Assembly: GCA_910586315.1 (NCBI GenBank)
Contig: CAJUIP010000001.1
Coordinates: 126,334-190,333 of the forward strand
Reading direction: 5' to 3'
DNA length: 64,000 nt
DNA from: an uncultured Lachnospiraceae bacterium
GTDB lineage: Bacteria > Bacillota > Clostridia > Lachnospirales > Lachnospiraceae
Shown: positions 44,094 to 52,140 of the stretch, piece after piece
How the letters are laid out: each line of letters begins with the position of its first letter
How positions within the stretch are numbered: the first letter of the stretch is position 1
Made by a program: the position numbers and the translations under genes
The notes under the pieces: model-generated
Seen by the model: only the letters and a program-made list of their open reading frames with translations
The model's database searches: none
Told to the model about the DNA's origin: nothing

Positions 44094-45074
44094 ATGGCGA
44101 CTGAGAATGCGATGCTTCAGGTAAATCACCTGAAAAAGTATTTTAAAACAGCGAAGGGGCAGCTCCATGCGGTCGATGATATCAGCTTTTCCCTGGAACA
44201 TGGGAAGACATTAGGGGTAGTGGGAGAGTCCGGATGCGGAAAGTCCACGCTGGGAAGAACGATCCTCAATCTGCTTCCGGCGACCTCCGGTGAGATTATT
44301 TTTGAAGGGGCGCATGTGGAGAATGCCGATAAAAAAGAGATGCGGCGTCTGCGCGGGGAGATGCAGATGATTTTTCAGGATCCGTTTTCCTCTCTGGATC
44401 CCCGTCTGTCCGTCAGCGAGATTATTATGGAGCCGTTAGAAATTTACCATGTCTGTGCATCAAAACAGGAGCGTCAGAAACGGGTGGAGGAACTGATGGA
44501 CACGGTAGGCCTTGCCCGCCGCCTGGCAAATTCTTATCCGTATGAGCTGGACGGAGGAAGACGGCAGCGAATCGGGGTTGCACGCGCGCTGGCGCTCAAT
44601 CCGAAGTTTATTGTATGCGATGAACCAGTATCGGCGCTGGACGTTTCCATCCAGGCGCAGATTCTCAACCTGATGCAGGATTTACAGGAACAGAATGGCC
44701 TTGCGTATATGTTCATTACGCATGATTTGTCGGTGGTCAAGCATATTTCTGATGATATTATGGTGATGTATCTGGGGAAAATGGTCGAGAAATGTCAGGC
44801 GAAAGAACTGTTTCGCAACCATCTGCACCCCTATACGAAAGCGCTGCTGTCCGCGATTCCTGTGCCGGAGATCGGCGCCGCGAAAAACCGCGAACTGCTC
44901 CAGGGAGAATTATCTTCCCCCATCAATCCGAAACCGGGATGCCGGTTTGCGAACCGGTGTACCTGTGCATGCGAACAGTGCTTTAAAGAGGAGCCGGTTC
45001 TGCAGGAAGTCCTTCCCGGACATTTTGTGGCATGTCACCGGGTGGAAGACATGAAAAAAGAAAAGGAGAGTTAA
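44094..45074 (+). CDS. Dipeptide ABC transporter ATPase, DppF/OppF type
   Basis: A 326-residue ATPase with GESGCGKST, Walker B FIVCDEPVSALD and C-terminal Cys cluster (GCRFANRCTCACEQC). The signature reads LDGGRRQRIG and not LSGGQRQRI, a variant also common in clostridial DppF proteins, so it is probably functional. The pair OppD/OppF would form an asymmetric ATPase dimer driving import of peptides. Confidence 0.9.
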   Translation: MATENAMLQVNHLKKYFKTAKGQLHAVDDISFSLEHGKTLGVVGESGCGKSTLGRTILNLLPATSGEIIFEGAHVENADKKEMRRLRGEMQMIFQDPFSSLDPRLSVSEIIMEPLEIYHVCASKQERQKRVEELMDTVGLARRLANSYPYELDGGRRQRIGVARALALNPKFIVCDEPVSALDVSIQAQILNLMQDLQEQNGLAYMFITHDLSVVKHISDDIMVMYLGKMVEKCQAKELFRNHLHPYTKALLSAIPVPEIGAAKNRELLQGELSSPINPKPGCRFANRCTCACEQCFKEEPVLQEVLPGHFVACHRVEDMKKEKES

Positions 45075-45081
45075 TACTTTC

Positions 45082-45807
45082 ATGAGTATGAAAAGACCGT
45101 TAATTTTAATTGCGCCCAGCGATCATGTTTTTGATGCAGATTATGAGAGGCGTCCTAAGTTTGAACTATATAAGAATTATGCGAGAGCCGTTTATGCGGC
45201 CGGAGGGATGCCCGTGATGTGCGCGGAGACTGATCTGGCGTCGGAGTATGCGGACGTCTGTGACGGCCTGCTGCTTCCGGGTGGCGGCGGAATCCACCCG
45301 AGCCGTTACGGCGGCGTCTTTAAGGAACAATGGCTCATTCCGGGTGCGACCAATATCCCCAGAGATGAGATGGAGTTCCCATTGTTTGAGGAATTTCGCA
45401 AACGGGAGAAGCCGGTTATGGGGATTTGCCATGGGTTTCATTTAATCAATGTTGCCATGGGCGGAAGCCTGATTTTGAATTTCCCCAAGGATGTGGACGA
45501 AGAGCATGTCAACGGCTGCTGCCATATGGTAAACGCAGTACCGTCCTCTCAGGTTTACCGCCTGTTCGGGGAACGGTTTGAGGTGAACAGCTATCACCGC
45601 AATACATTGGACCGCCTGGGCGAAGGGATTCTTGTCACTTCCCGTTCGGATAAAGGCATTGTGGAGTCCTTTGAACATGAATCTCTGCCATTGTTTGGAT
45701 ATCAGTGGCATCCGGAGCGTGCACGCGGCGACCAGCAGGTGCCCAATCCCTATCATGGGCCGGATATGACGCCGTTATTTGAGGAATTTGTGGAACGGTG
45801 CAGATAA
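45082..45807 (+). CDS. Gamma-glutamyl hydrolase family protein (PuuD/peptidase C26)
   Basis: A 241-residue class I glutamine-amidotransferase-fold hydrolase with the nucleophile Cys in GICHGFHLINVAMGG and the His/Glu pair in GYQWHPER. Family members cut gamma-glutamyl bonds, for example gamma-glutamyl-GABA. As the last gene of the operon it suggests the transporter brings in gamma-glutamyl or cell-wall-derived peptides that are then hydrolysed inside the cell. The regulator with a SIS domain at 37710 would fit a cell-wall recycling signal. Confidence 0.85.
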   Translation: MSMKRPLILIAPSDHVFDADYERRPKFELYKNYARAVYAAGGMPVMCAETDLASEYADVCDGLLLPGGGGIHPSRYGGVFKEQWLIPGATNIPRDEMEFPLFEEFRKREKPVMGICHGFHLINVAMGGSLILNFPKDVDEEHVNGCCHMVNAVPSSQVYRLFGERFEVNSYHRNTLDRLGEGILVTSRSDKGIVESFEHESLPLFGYQWHPERARGDQQVPNPYHGPDMTPLFEEFVERCR

Positions 45808-45808
45808 T

Positions 45809-45920
45809 AGAAAAAGGGGCTGCCGCAAAACAGCAGATTCCTGCAATATATAGTGCCAATACTTTTAGATATTGGATATATATTGTAGAATTACTGATTT
45901 GTGAGACAGCCCCTTTTTCT
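45809..45920. repeat. 112-bp MITE-like palindrome
   Basis: AGAAAAAGGGGCTG and CAGCCCCTTTTTCT form perfect outer arms, and the inside pairs imperfectly over the full length (CAATATATA with TATATATTG around a CCAATA..TATTGG centre). It begins one base after the hydrolase stop region and could also terminate the operon. Arms match the short palindrome at 37549 and IS1182-type ends. Confidence 0.65.
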
Positions 45921-45950
45921 GTGATAAAGAGTATGAAAACAATGTTTCCA

Positions 45951-46096
45951 TGAGAACTTGAAATAGGAAAAGAAGGAGGATATAATATTGAACAATAAAA
46001 TCTTTATGGGCGGAAATTTTCAATGAGAGCTTGAAATAGTAGAAGAAAACGTATATTATATTGAATAATAAAGCCTTTATAGGCGGAAATTTTTAA
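45951..46096 (+). repeat. Two tandem 73-bp repeats upstream of the AAA ATPase
   Basis: Unit 1 (45951-46023) and unit 2 (46024-46096) each begin TGAGA.CTTGAAATAG and end TTTAT.GGCGGAAATTTT. A related TTTTTATGGGCAGAAATC piece follows the ATPase gene near 47430. The unit may include regulatory sites for the ATPase gene, or mark its insertion. Confidence 0.65.
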
Positions 46097-46114
46097 TAAG
46101 AAGGAGCGGCTTTT

Positions 46115-47404
46115 ATGGAAATTAAGCGTGATGTTTATCTGCAGCAGTTGATTTCATATCGTTTTGACGGTTTAGTGAAAGTTATTACAGGCATCAGAAG
46201 ATGTGGAAAATCATATCTTCTTAAAAATATATACAGAGATTACTTACTTCAGAACGGCGTAAAAGACGAGCAGATCATTACGATTGAACTTGACCTTGCG
46301 AAAGATATTAAATATCGGAATCCGCTGCTTCTTTCATCGTATGTAAGAGAAAAAGTGGAAAAAAACAGAGGGGAATATTATATTTTCGTTGATGAGATAC
46401 AAATGTCTGATGAGGTAGTTAACCCGTATAATCCAGATGGTAAGAAGATAACTTTTTATGATGCACTGAATGATTTGAGAAGTTTACCGAATTTAGATGT
46501 ATATGTGACCGGGAGCAATTCCAAAATGCTTTCGAGTGATATCCTTACTGAGTTTAGAGGGCGAAGCGATGAAATACGAGTGCATCCGCTTAGCTTTGCT
46601 GAGTATTATTCCGCTGTTGGCGGAGATAAAAATGAAGCGTTTGATGAATACGCGTTTTACGGTGGTATGCCGCTTATCTTATCAAGACCGAATGATACGG
46701 CTAAGATGAACTATCTTAAATCGCTTTTTTCAGAGGTATATATTAAGGACATTGTTGAACGAAAGAGAATCGAAAGACAAGATGTACTGGAACAAATTTT
46801 GGATTTCCTTTGTTCGTCCGTTGGTTCATTAACAAATCCGGCAAAAATTGCAAATACCTTAAAGATGAAACAAGGAGGCGGTGTGTCGGCAAATACGATT
46901 CGGTCATATATCGGACATTTGGAAGATGCCTTTCTTTTTTCTGAAAGTAAACGATACGATGTAAAAGGGAAATCATATTTTGACTCTCCAAACAAATATT
47001 ACAGTGAAGATATAGGACTTAGAAATGCACGAATGGGTTTCCGGCAGCAGGAAATGACGCATATAATGGAGAATATTATCTATAATGAGCTGAGGATCCG
47101 GCAATTTTCCGTTGACGTTGGCGTTGTTTATGCAAGGGCTGTGAATGATAACGGCAGTTCGGTCCGCATTCCGAGAGAAATTGATTTTGTGGTAAATTCA
47201 GGAGGCAAACGAACGTATATACAGTCTGCATATGCCATGCCTACGGAAGAAAAGGCAGAGGCAGAGCTTAGACCCTTTACTCTTACGGGTGATTCTTTCC
47301 CTAAAATTGTAGTAAGGAAAGATATTGGCAAACGCTGGTACGATGATAACGGTATTTTAAATATAAATTTGATTGATTTTCTCTTGGATCAGGAAGTTAT
47401 TTAG
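46115..47404 (+). CDS. AAA_14-DUF4143 ATPase
   Basis: A 429-residue P-loop ATPase: Walker A GIRRCGKSYLL, Walker B YYIFVDEIQM, sensor VTGSNSKML, then a winged-helix region (LTNPAKIANTLK) and the C-terminal DUF4143 domain with a nuclease-like EIDFVV core. Such proteins are common single genes in gut Firmicutes and archaea and their function is unsettled; mobile-element or toxin links have been proposed. AAGGAG precedes the ATG. It lacks operon partners and is bracketed by repeats, suggesting acquisition as a unit. Confidence 0.85.
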   Translation: MEIKRDVYLQQLISYRFDGLVKVITGIRRCGKSYLLKNIYRDYLLQNGVKDEQIITIELDLAKDIKYRNPLLLSSYVREKVEKNRGEYYIFVDEIQMSDEVVNPYNPDGKKITFYDALNDLRSLPNLDVYVTGSNSKMLSSDILTEFRGRSDEIRVHPLSFAEYYSAVGGDKNEAFDEYAFYGGMPLILSRPNDTAKMNYLKSLFSEVYIKDIVERKRIERQDVLEQILDFLCSSVGSLTNPAKIANTLKMKQGGGVSANTIRSYIGHLEDAFLFSESKRYDVKGKSYFDSPNKYYSEDIGLRNARMGFRQQEMTHIMENIIYNELRIRQFSVDVGVVYARAVNDNGSSVRIPREIDFVVNSGGKRTYIQSAYAMPTEEKAEAELRPFTLTGDSFPKIVVRKDIGKRWYDDNGILNINLIDFLLDQEVI

Positions 47405-47496
47405 TTAAGGAAGCAAGAAAGATTTTTATGGGCAGAAATCTTTTACGTCAAACCCGCTTGAAATTTTTATATGAGAAAGGGCCGGATATAGAAAAA

Positions 47497-47540
47497 CGAA
47501 AAAGGCCGCGCACCGGGGGAAGACTTCCGGGAGCGCGGCT
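47497..47540 (-). terminator. Terminator of the flavin reductase gene
   Basis: On the minus strand a GC-rich stem (CCGCGC..CCGG with CCGG..GCGCGG) is followed by GGCCTTTTTCGTTTTTC. Confidence 0.65.
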
Positions 47541-47567
47541 GTGCCTGTATGTTGGCAAAGAGCCGTT

Positions 47568-48077
47568 TTAGTCCTCTTTTGCCAGAACTTTCACTATTTC
47601 AGAAATGTACATGGTGTGGTAATCTTTATTGGGATACCATTTGGCGTCATTTTCTTTCGCAATGAAATTTTCAGGCGGCATATGGTCCTCATAAAGTTTT
47701 TTGCACACGAAAATCAGCTCTGCTTCGTTGAAAGCAGCGGTACCGTCCACAAAACAGGGGGTAAGGCCTGCCTTGGCGGCCTTGTCGCAGTCGCGCCCCG
47801 ATACGGTTCCGCAGATGTTTAAGGCCTCTTTATATTGGGGACCATAAAAAGAGAGTGTGAAGGTATCGTTGGCGTCGACAAATTCTTTCGTATAACGCTG
47901 CGGGCGAATGTAAGTGGTAACTACATTTTTCCCCCAGAGGACGCCCATACCGCCCCAGCTTGCGGTCATGGTATTAAATTTTTTCTCATTTCCGGCGGTA
48001 ATTAACATCCACTCGGAACCGATTTTGGTGAAGGGATTAAACTGGAGGTCAGTCAGCGGAATTTCTTTAAAGCTCAT
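47568..48077 (-). CDS. Flavin reductase family protein
   Basis: A 169-residue FMN-binding split-barrel protein: FTKIGSEWMLITAG, NTMTASWGGMGVLWGKNVVTTYIRPQRYT and DTFTLSFYG form the flavin-binding core. It would reduce or bind flavin using NAD(P)H. The Met at 48077 is chosen for the AAAGGAGA eight bases upstream; longer readings start without ribosome sites. It is a single-gene unit with its own terminator. Confidence 0.85.
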   Translation of the reverse strand: MSFKEIPLTDLQFNPFTKIGSEWMLITAGNEKKFNTMTASWGGMGVLWGKNVVTTYIRPQRYTKEFVDANDTFTLSFYGPQYKEALNICGTVSGRDCDKAAKAGLTPCFVDGTAAFNEAELIFVCKKLYEDHMPPENFIAKENDAKWYPNKDYHTMYISEIVKVLAKED

Positions 48078-48310
48078 GGGAAATTCTCCTTTCAAGTGTA
48101 TTCTACTTGTATTGTAACTCTGGCGGCAAGGAATTGCAAATAAAATATGGCGGGTGAACGGCAATCTTGATTGTATGGAAATTAAAACTTGCAGACGTTC
48201 CATAGATATGTTATATTTTTAACAATAAAAGAATGCAATCCGGCAACTGTTCAGCAGGTCTGTGCGTTTACTGGATTTTATCATGATTAGATTTAGGAAG
48301 GAGCAGTCAT

Positions 48311-49834
48311 ATGAGAGGTGTGGAGACAAGAATTCAGGAGATCAGGCACCGGATTTTCCGGGAGGTGGCCAGGATGGCGTACCATACGGAATGGCCGGTG
48401 GATAAACGAATAGAGGAGCTGCCTTATAAGATTATTCCGGGCGAGGTGGGGAATTTCCGGAACGACGTATTTTTGGAGAGGGCCATCGTGAGTGAGAGGC
48501 TGCGTCTGGCCATGGGACTTCCCTACCGGGGCGCCGCAAATCAGGCGCCGGTTTCTGATGGCATTGAGGCGGCTGACCGGCCGGAAACCTATTATACGCC
48601 GCCGTTAATTAACGTTATTAAATTTTCATGCAATGCCTGCGCTCCGAAACGCGTTTTCGTGACGGACGGATGTCAGGGATGCCTGGCGCACCCCTGCGTG
48701 GAGGTATGCCCCAAAGACGCGGTTACGCTGGAGAGAACCAACGGAAAATCTAAAATTGATCCGGATAAGTGTATCCAGTGCGGCCAGTGCGCCAATGTGT
48801 GCTCCTATCATGCCATCATCGTCCAGGAGCGTCCCTGCGCGGCTGCCTGCGGCATGGATGCCATCCATTCAGACGAGAACGGGAAGGCGGATATTGATTA
48901 TGATAAATGCGTATCCTGCGGTCAGTGTCTGGTGAACTGCCCCTTTGGAGCCATTGCTGATAAATCCCAGATTTTCCAGGTGATTCGCGCCATTCAGACC
49001 GGAGAGAGAGTTTATGCGGCTGTGGCTCCCGCGTTTGTGGGACAGTTCGGCCCTAAAGTGACCCCGGGAAAGCTGAGGGCAGCTATGAAAGCGCTGGGCT
49101 TTGCCGATGTTTTTGAAGTGGCGATCGGCGCCGATCTCTGCGCGGTCCAGGAAGCGGAGGATTTTGTAACGGAGGTGCCGGAAAAGCTTCCGTTTATGGC
49201 TACTTCCTGCTGTCCTGCCTGGTCCATGATGGCAAAGAAGCTGTTTCCGGATTATGCAAACTGTATTTCCATGGCCCTGACTCCCATGACCCTTACCGCC
49301 AGACTGATTAAAAAGCAGCACGAAAAGGCCAAGGTAGTGTTTATCGGCCCCTGCGCGGCGAAAAAGCTGGAGGCCATGCGGAGCGATATCCGCAGCGATG
49401 TGGATTTCGTCCTGACTTTCGAGGAGATGGCAGGAATTTTTGATGCCAGGCATGTGGATATTGAAAATATGGAAGAGGATCCGGAAGGCGTCAATGATGC
49501 GTCGGAAGACGGCAGAAACTTTGCCGTGGCCGGAGGTGTGGCAAAATCTGTTGTCAATGTAATTAAGGAACGGTATCCCGATAAGGAAATCAATGTGGCC
49601 AATGCCGAAGGACTGAAAGAATGCCGGAAGCTTCTGGCTCTTGCAAGCGCCGGAAAGTACAACGGATATCTTTTGGAGGGCATGGCCTGCCCTGGCGGCT
49701 GCGTGGCCGGAGCAGGAACCATGCAGTCCATTAAAAAATCTCAGACAGCCGTTGGACTTTATGCATCCAAGGCAAATCATAAGACCTCAGACGGAACAGA
49801 ATATGTAAAGGAATTGGAGAAGCTGGTGGAATAA
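48311..49834 (+). CDS. [FeFe] hydrogenase with ferredoxin domains (group B-like)
   Basis: A 507-residue monomeric hydrogenase. An N-terminal region of about 110 residues precedes several 4Fe-4S motifs (CQGCLAHPCVEVCP, CIQCGQCANVC, CVSCGQCLVNCP), followed by the H-cluster domain with L1 TSCCPAW, L2 GPCAAKKLE and L3 EGMACPGGCVAGAG. The short form and L2 variant (GPC for MPC) are characteristic of group B enzymes in clostridia, thought to recycle ferredoxin electrons as hydrogen. Maturases are not in the window. AGGAAGGAG lies upstream of the ATG. Confidence 0.88.
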   Translation: MRGVETRIQEIRHRIFREVARMAYHTEWPVDKRIEELPYKIIPGEVGNFRNDVFLERAIVSERLRLAMGLPYRGAANQAPVSDGIEAADRPETYYTPPLINVIKFSCNACAPKRVFVTDGCQGCLAHPCVEVCPKDAVTLERTNGKSKIDPDKCIQCGQCANVCSYHAIIVQERPCAAACGMDAIHSDENGKADIDYDKCVSCGQCLVNCPFGAIADKSQIFQVIRAIQTGERVYAAVAPAFVGQFGPKVTPGKLRAAMKALGFADVFEVAIGADLCAVQEAEDFVTEVPEKLPFMATSCCPAWSMMAKKLFPDYANCISMALTPMTLTARLIKKQHEKAKVVFIGPCAAKKLEAMRSDIRSDVDFVLTFEEMAGIFDARHVDIENMEEDPEGVNDASEDGRNFAVAGGVAKSVVNVIKERYPDKEINVANAEGLKECRKLLALASAGKYNGYLLEGMACPGGCVAGAGTMQSIKKSQTAVGLYASKANHKTSDGTEYVKELEKLVE

Positions 49835-49835
49835 A

Positions 49836-49863
49836 CCTGCCGGATTTCCGGCCCTGTTTTTTC
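49836..49863 (+). terminator. Terminator of the hydrogenase gene
   Basis: GCCGG-ATTT-CCGGC followed by CCTGTTTTTTC, immediately after the stop codon. Confidence 0.65.
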
Positions 49864-49933
49864 ATTCCATGGATACTCTAAAGACAACGGAATCATACTA
49901 AATGCACATGACAAAATAAAAGGAGGGCAAGCT

Positions 49934-50191
49934 GTGAAAACATTTCAGTATGTAATAAAGGATCAGGTGGGAGTCCATGGAAGACCGGCGGCGCTTTTAG
50001 TGAAGGAAGCTCATCAGTATGAGAGCCGTATTTGGATCAAGAAAGGCGAAAAAGATGCGGAGGCCACAAAGCTGATGGCTGTCATGGGGCTTGGCATCAA
50101 GTGCGGCGATACGATAATCATTCAGGTGGAAGGCGCCGACGAGGACAGGGCCTGCCGGGAAATGAAGGAGTTTTTTGAAAAGAATCTGTAA
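49934..50191 (+). CDS. HPr-family phosphocarrier protein without the regulatory serine
   Basis: An 85-residue HPr-fold protein with the active-site block GVHGRPAA (His15, Arg17), so it can accept phosphate from EI. At position 46, where HPr and Crh carry a kinase-target Ser (SIMGLM), it reads TKLMAVM with Lys46. It should therefore escape HprK control. AGGAGGG precedes the GTG start. It may serve a dedicated PTS-like or regulatory role; no other PTS gene is nearby. Confidence 0.85.
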   Translation: MKTFQYVIKDQVGVHGRPAALLVKEAHQYESRIWIKKGEKDAEATKLMAVMGLGIKCGDTIIIQVEGADEDRACREMKEFFEKNL

Positions 50192-50268
50192 CAGTTTTGC
50201 CGTGCGAAGATACAGGGCGGAACTGTTACAGTAAGCCACTGGAAAAGTCCCGGCGGCTGTGTTATACT

Positions 50269-50342
50269 AGAGCGTGTTTGAAAATTGCTTTCCCACAAAC
50301 TGTGCCGTACAGATGATGGAAGTGAATTTTCAAATACGCTCT
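50269..50342. repeat. Palindromic element A (74 bp)
   Basis: AGAGCGTGTTTGAAAATT and AATTTTCAAATACGCTCT are nearly perfect inverted arms. MITE-like. First of three such elements in a row. Confidence 0.7.
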
Positions 50343-50348
50343 GGTATT

Positions 50349-50509
50349 AGTGTACTGACACATTTACATTTCGCCAAATGACTTGTCTGAATTTCCATCT
50401 GCTGCGTTGTTGTCGGTCAACGATGCCACCGCATCGCCTCCCTCCTCCGCCTTGCAGACTGAAAATTCATTCTGCGTCATTTGACTGAAGGTAAGTGTGT
50501 CAGTACACT
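50349..50509. repeat. Palindromic element B (161 bp)
   Basis: AGTGTACTGACACATTTAC pairs with GTAAGTGTGTCAGTACACT, and pairing continues inward (CAAATGAC with GTCATTTG; GAATTT with AAATTC). The centre is GC-rich. No coding frame. Confidence 0.7.
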
Positions 50510-50682
50510 AGAGTGTGTCTGAAAATTATCAGTTTCTTGTCAATATGCCGAAAACTGACAAAAATAGTGCTATAGTCGGCCCGTTATATCGCTTTAAAAC
50601 ACATGCTCACCCGGGTTTTACGAGCATTTTTGTACTACTTCTCGCCAGATTTTGTGCATTTTTTAATTTTCAGACACGCTCT
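50510..50682. repeat. Palindromic element C (173 bp)
   Basis: AGAGTGTGTCTGAAAATTA pairs with TTAATTTTCAGACACGCTCT. Its arms resemble those of element A (AGAG.GTGT.TGAAAATT), while the inside differs. It abuts element B without a gap. Confidence 0.7.
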
Positions 50683-50714
50683 AGAAGAAAAGCAAGAAAA
50701 AGGAGGAACAGCGG

Positions 50715-50753
50715 ATGTTAATGATTGCAGGCGCTCCATGCAGGGTCTTATAG
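50715..50753 (+). CDS. Leader peptide of the MFS gene (12 residues)
   Basis: AGGAGG at 50701-50706 lies eight bases before an ATG that opens a 12-codon frame, MLMIAGAPCRVL, then TAG. It lies 87 bases upstream of the efflux gene and its end overlaps the first arm of competing hairpins. Leader peptides of this kind sense ribosome-stalling drugs in many macrolide-type resistance genes. Confidence 0.55.
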   Translation: MLMIAGAPCRVL

Positions 50754-50836
50754 GGACGAACCTACATGGAGAACCAGGATATTTCGTCCTGAAGGACTTT
50801 GCACTTTTATGAAAGAAAGAAAAAAGGAGCAAAGTC
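50734..50836 (+). promoter_or_regulatory. Putative attenuator with competing hairpins before the MFS gene
   Basis: Four pairings are visible: CTCCATG (50734) with CATGGAG (50765); GGACGAA (50754) with TTCGTCC (50783); GTCC-TGAA-GGAC (50786-50797); and GACTTTGC (50795) with GCAAAGTC (50829-50836). The last pairing covers the end of the AAGGAG ribosome site before the ATG at 50840. The first starts inside the leader peptide. Stalling on the leader would change which hairpins form. Confidence 0.5.
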
Positions 50837-50839
50837 AAA

Positions 50840-52135
50840 ATGAAAGTATTTTATAATTTTATCAAAGAAATCCGGAATTTCGGAATTTTATGGCTGACTC
50901 AGGCTTTTTCCTCCCTGGGAAGTTCCATGACAAATTTTGCACTGATTCTCTGGACATATGAGGAGTGCGGTTCGGCGTTGACCACGGCCCTTCTTTCCGT
51001 GTGCAGCTATGCGCCCTATGTGGTGATGAGTATTTTTGCCGGCGCCATCAGCGACCGCTGGAGAAAAAGGACGGTTATGCTGGTTTGCGACAGCTTTGCG
51101 GCGGCCTGTACCGTGGGCGTATGGTTCCTTCTCATCACCGGGCGGTTAGAAATCTGGCATCTCTATGGCCTGAATGCCTTAAATGGACTTATGAATACCA
51201 TTCAGCAGCCGGCGTCTGACGTGACCATTACCATGGTGACTCCAAAAAAATATTACCAGCTGGCCAGCGGGATGCGTTCTTTTTCCAATTCCCTGGTGAA
51301 TATTTTAACTCCGGTCCTTGCGGCCGCCATGTATTCCCTGGTGGGGCTCCATGCGGTGATCCTCTTTGACTTATTTACATTTTTCACAGCGTTTCTGTCT
51401 CTTTTATTTATCATTGAGATTCCGGAAGCCTCCGAAAAAACAAAGAAAGCAGAGACCATTTTACAGTCCGTTGGAGAAGTGCTAAAGTATCTGAAGGAAA
51501 ACCGCGGCATTCTGGATATGATACTTTGTATGGCATGCATTAATCTGATTGCGTCTACCTATGAAGCGGCCCTTCCTCCCATGCTGCTATCACGGGCCCA
51601 TGGGGGAAAGCTCGCCCTGGGGCTCGTCAATGGGACAGTGGGAATTGCCACGCTTTGCGGGAGTGTGGCCGCCTCTCTGTGCCCGGCGCCCAAAAGCCGG
51701 GTCCGGGTATTTTTTAGCGCCCTGTTTTTGTCCATGAGCACAGAAAATTTTCTTCTGGCTTTTGGGCGGACGGTTCCGGTCTGGTGTCTGGGCGCAGCCT
51801 TGGGATGGATCGCCATTCCCATCATGCAGGCCAACATGGATGTTCTGATGAGGAATCATATTCCTGTGATGATGCAGGGACGCGTATATTCCGCCCGTAA
51901 TACGCTTCAGTTTTTTACCATTCCCGTGGGATATTTTCTGGGCGGATGGCTGGTGGATTATGTGTTTGAGCCCTTCATGGCGGCCCAGAGGCCTCAAAGT
52001 CTGTTCCTCTTCCTTTTCGGGGAGGGGAAGGGCTCGGGCGCTGCTCTCTTGTTTTTTGTCATCGCCATACCGGGGATTCTGGTATGCCTGATTTTCAGCC
52101 GGGACCGGAATATCTGGAATCTGGAGCAGAGATAA
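50840..52135 (+). CDS. MFS efflux transporter (macrolide-efflux-like)
   Basis: A 431-residue major facilitator protein with twelve hydrophobic spans; the A-motif-like GAISDRWRKRTVMLV follows the second span, as in the MefA/drug-H+ antiporter group, and the N-terminus FGILWLTQAFSSLGSSMTNFAL is typical of that group. It should pump small drugs out of the cell. The leader peptide and hairpins upstream support drug-inducible expression. It converges with the PII-like gene five bases away. Confidence 0.85.
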   Translation: MKVFYNFIKEIRNFGILWLTQAFSSLGSSMTNFALILWTYEECGSALTTALLSVCSYAPYVVMSIFAGAISDRWRKRTVMLVCDSFAAACTVGVWFLLITGRLEIWHLYGLNALNGLMNTIQQPASDVTITMVTPKKYYQLASGMRSFSNSLVNILTPVLAAAMYSLVGLHAVILFDLFTFFTAFLSLLFIIEIPEASEKTKKAETILQSVGEVLKYLKENRGILDMILCMACINLIASTYEAALPPMLLSRAHGGKLALGLVNGTVGIATLCGSVAASLCPAPKSRVRVFFSALFLSMSTENFLLAFGRTVPVWCLGAALGWIAIPIMQANMDVLMRNHIPVMMQGRVYSARNTLQFFTIPVGYFLGGWLVDYVFEPFMAAQRPQSLFLFLFGEGKGSGAALLFFVIAIPGILVCLIFSRDRNIWNLEQR

Positions 52136-52140
52136 AGAGG

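Noticed and set aside
45951..46096. CRISPR array
   Set aside because: There are only two 73-bp tandem units without spacers and no cas genes.
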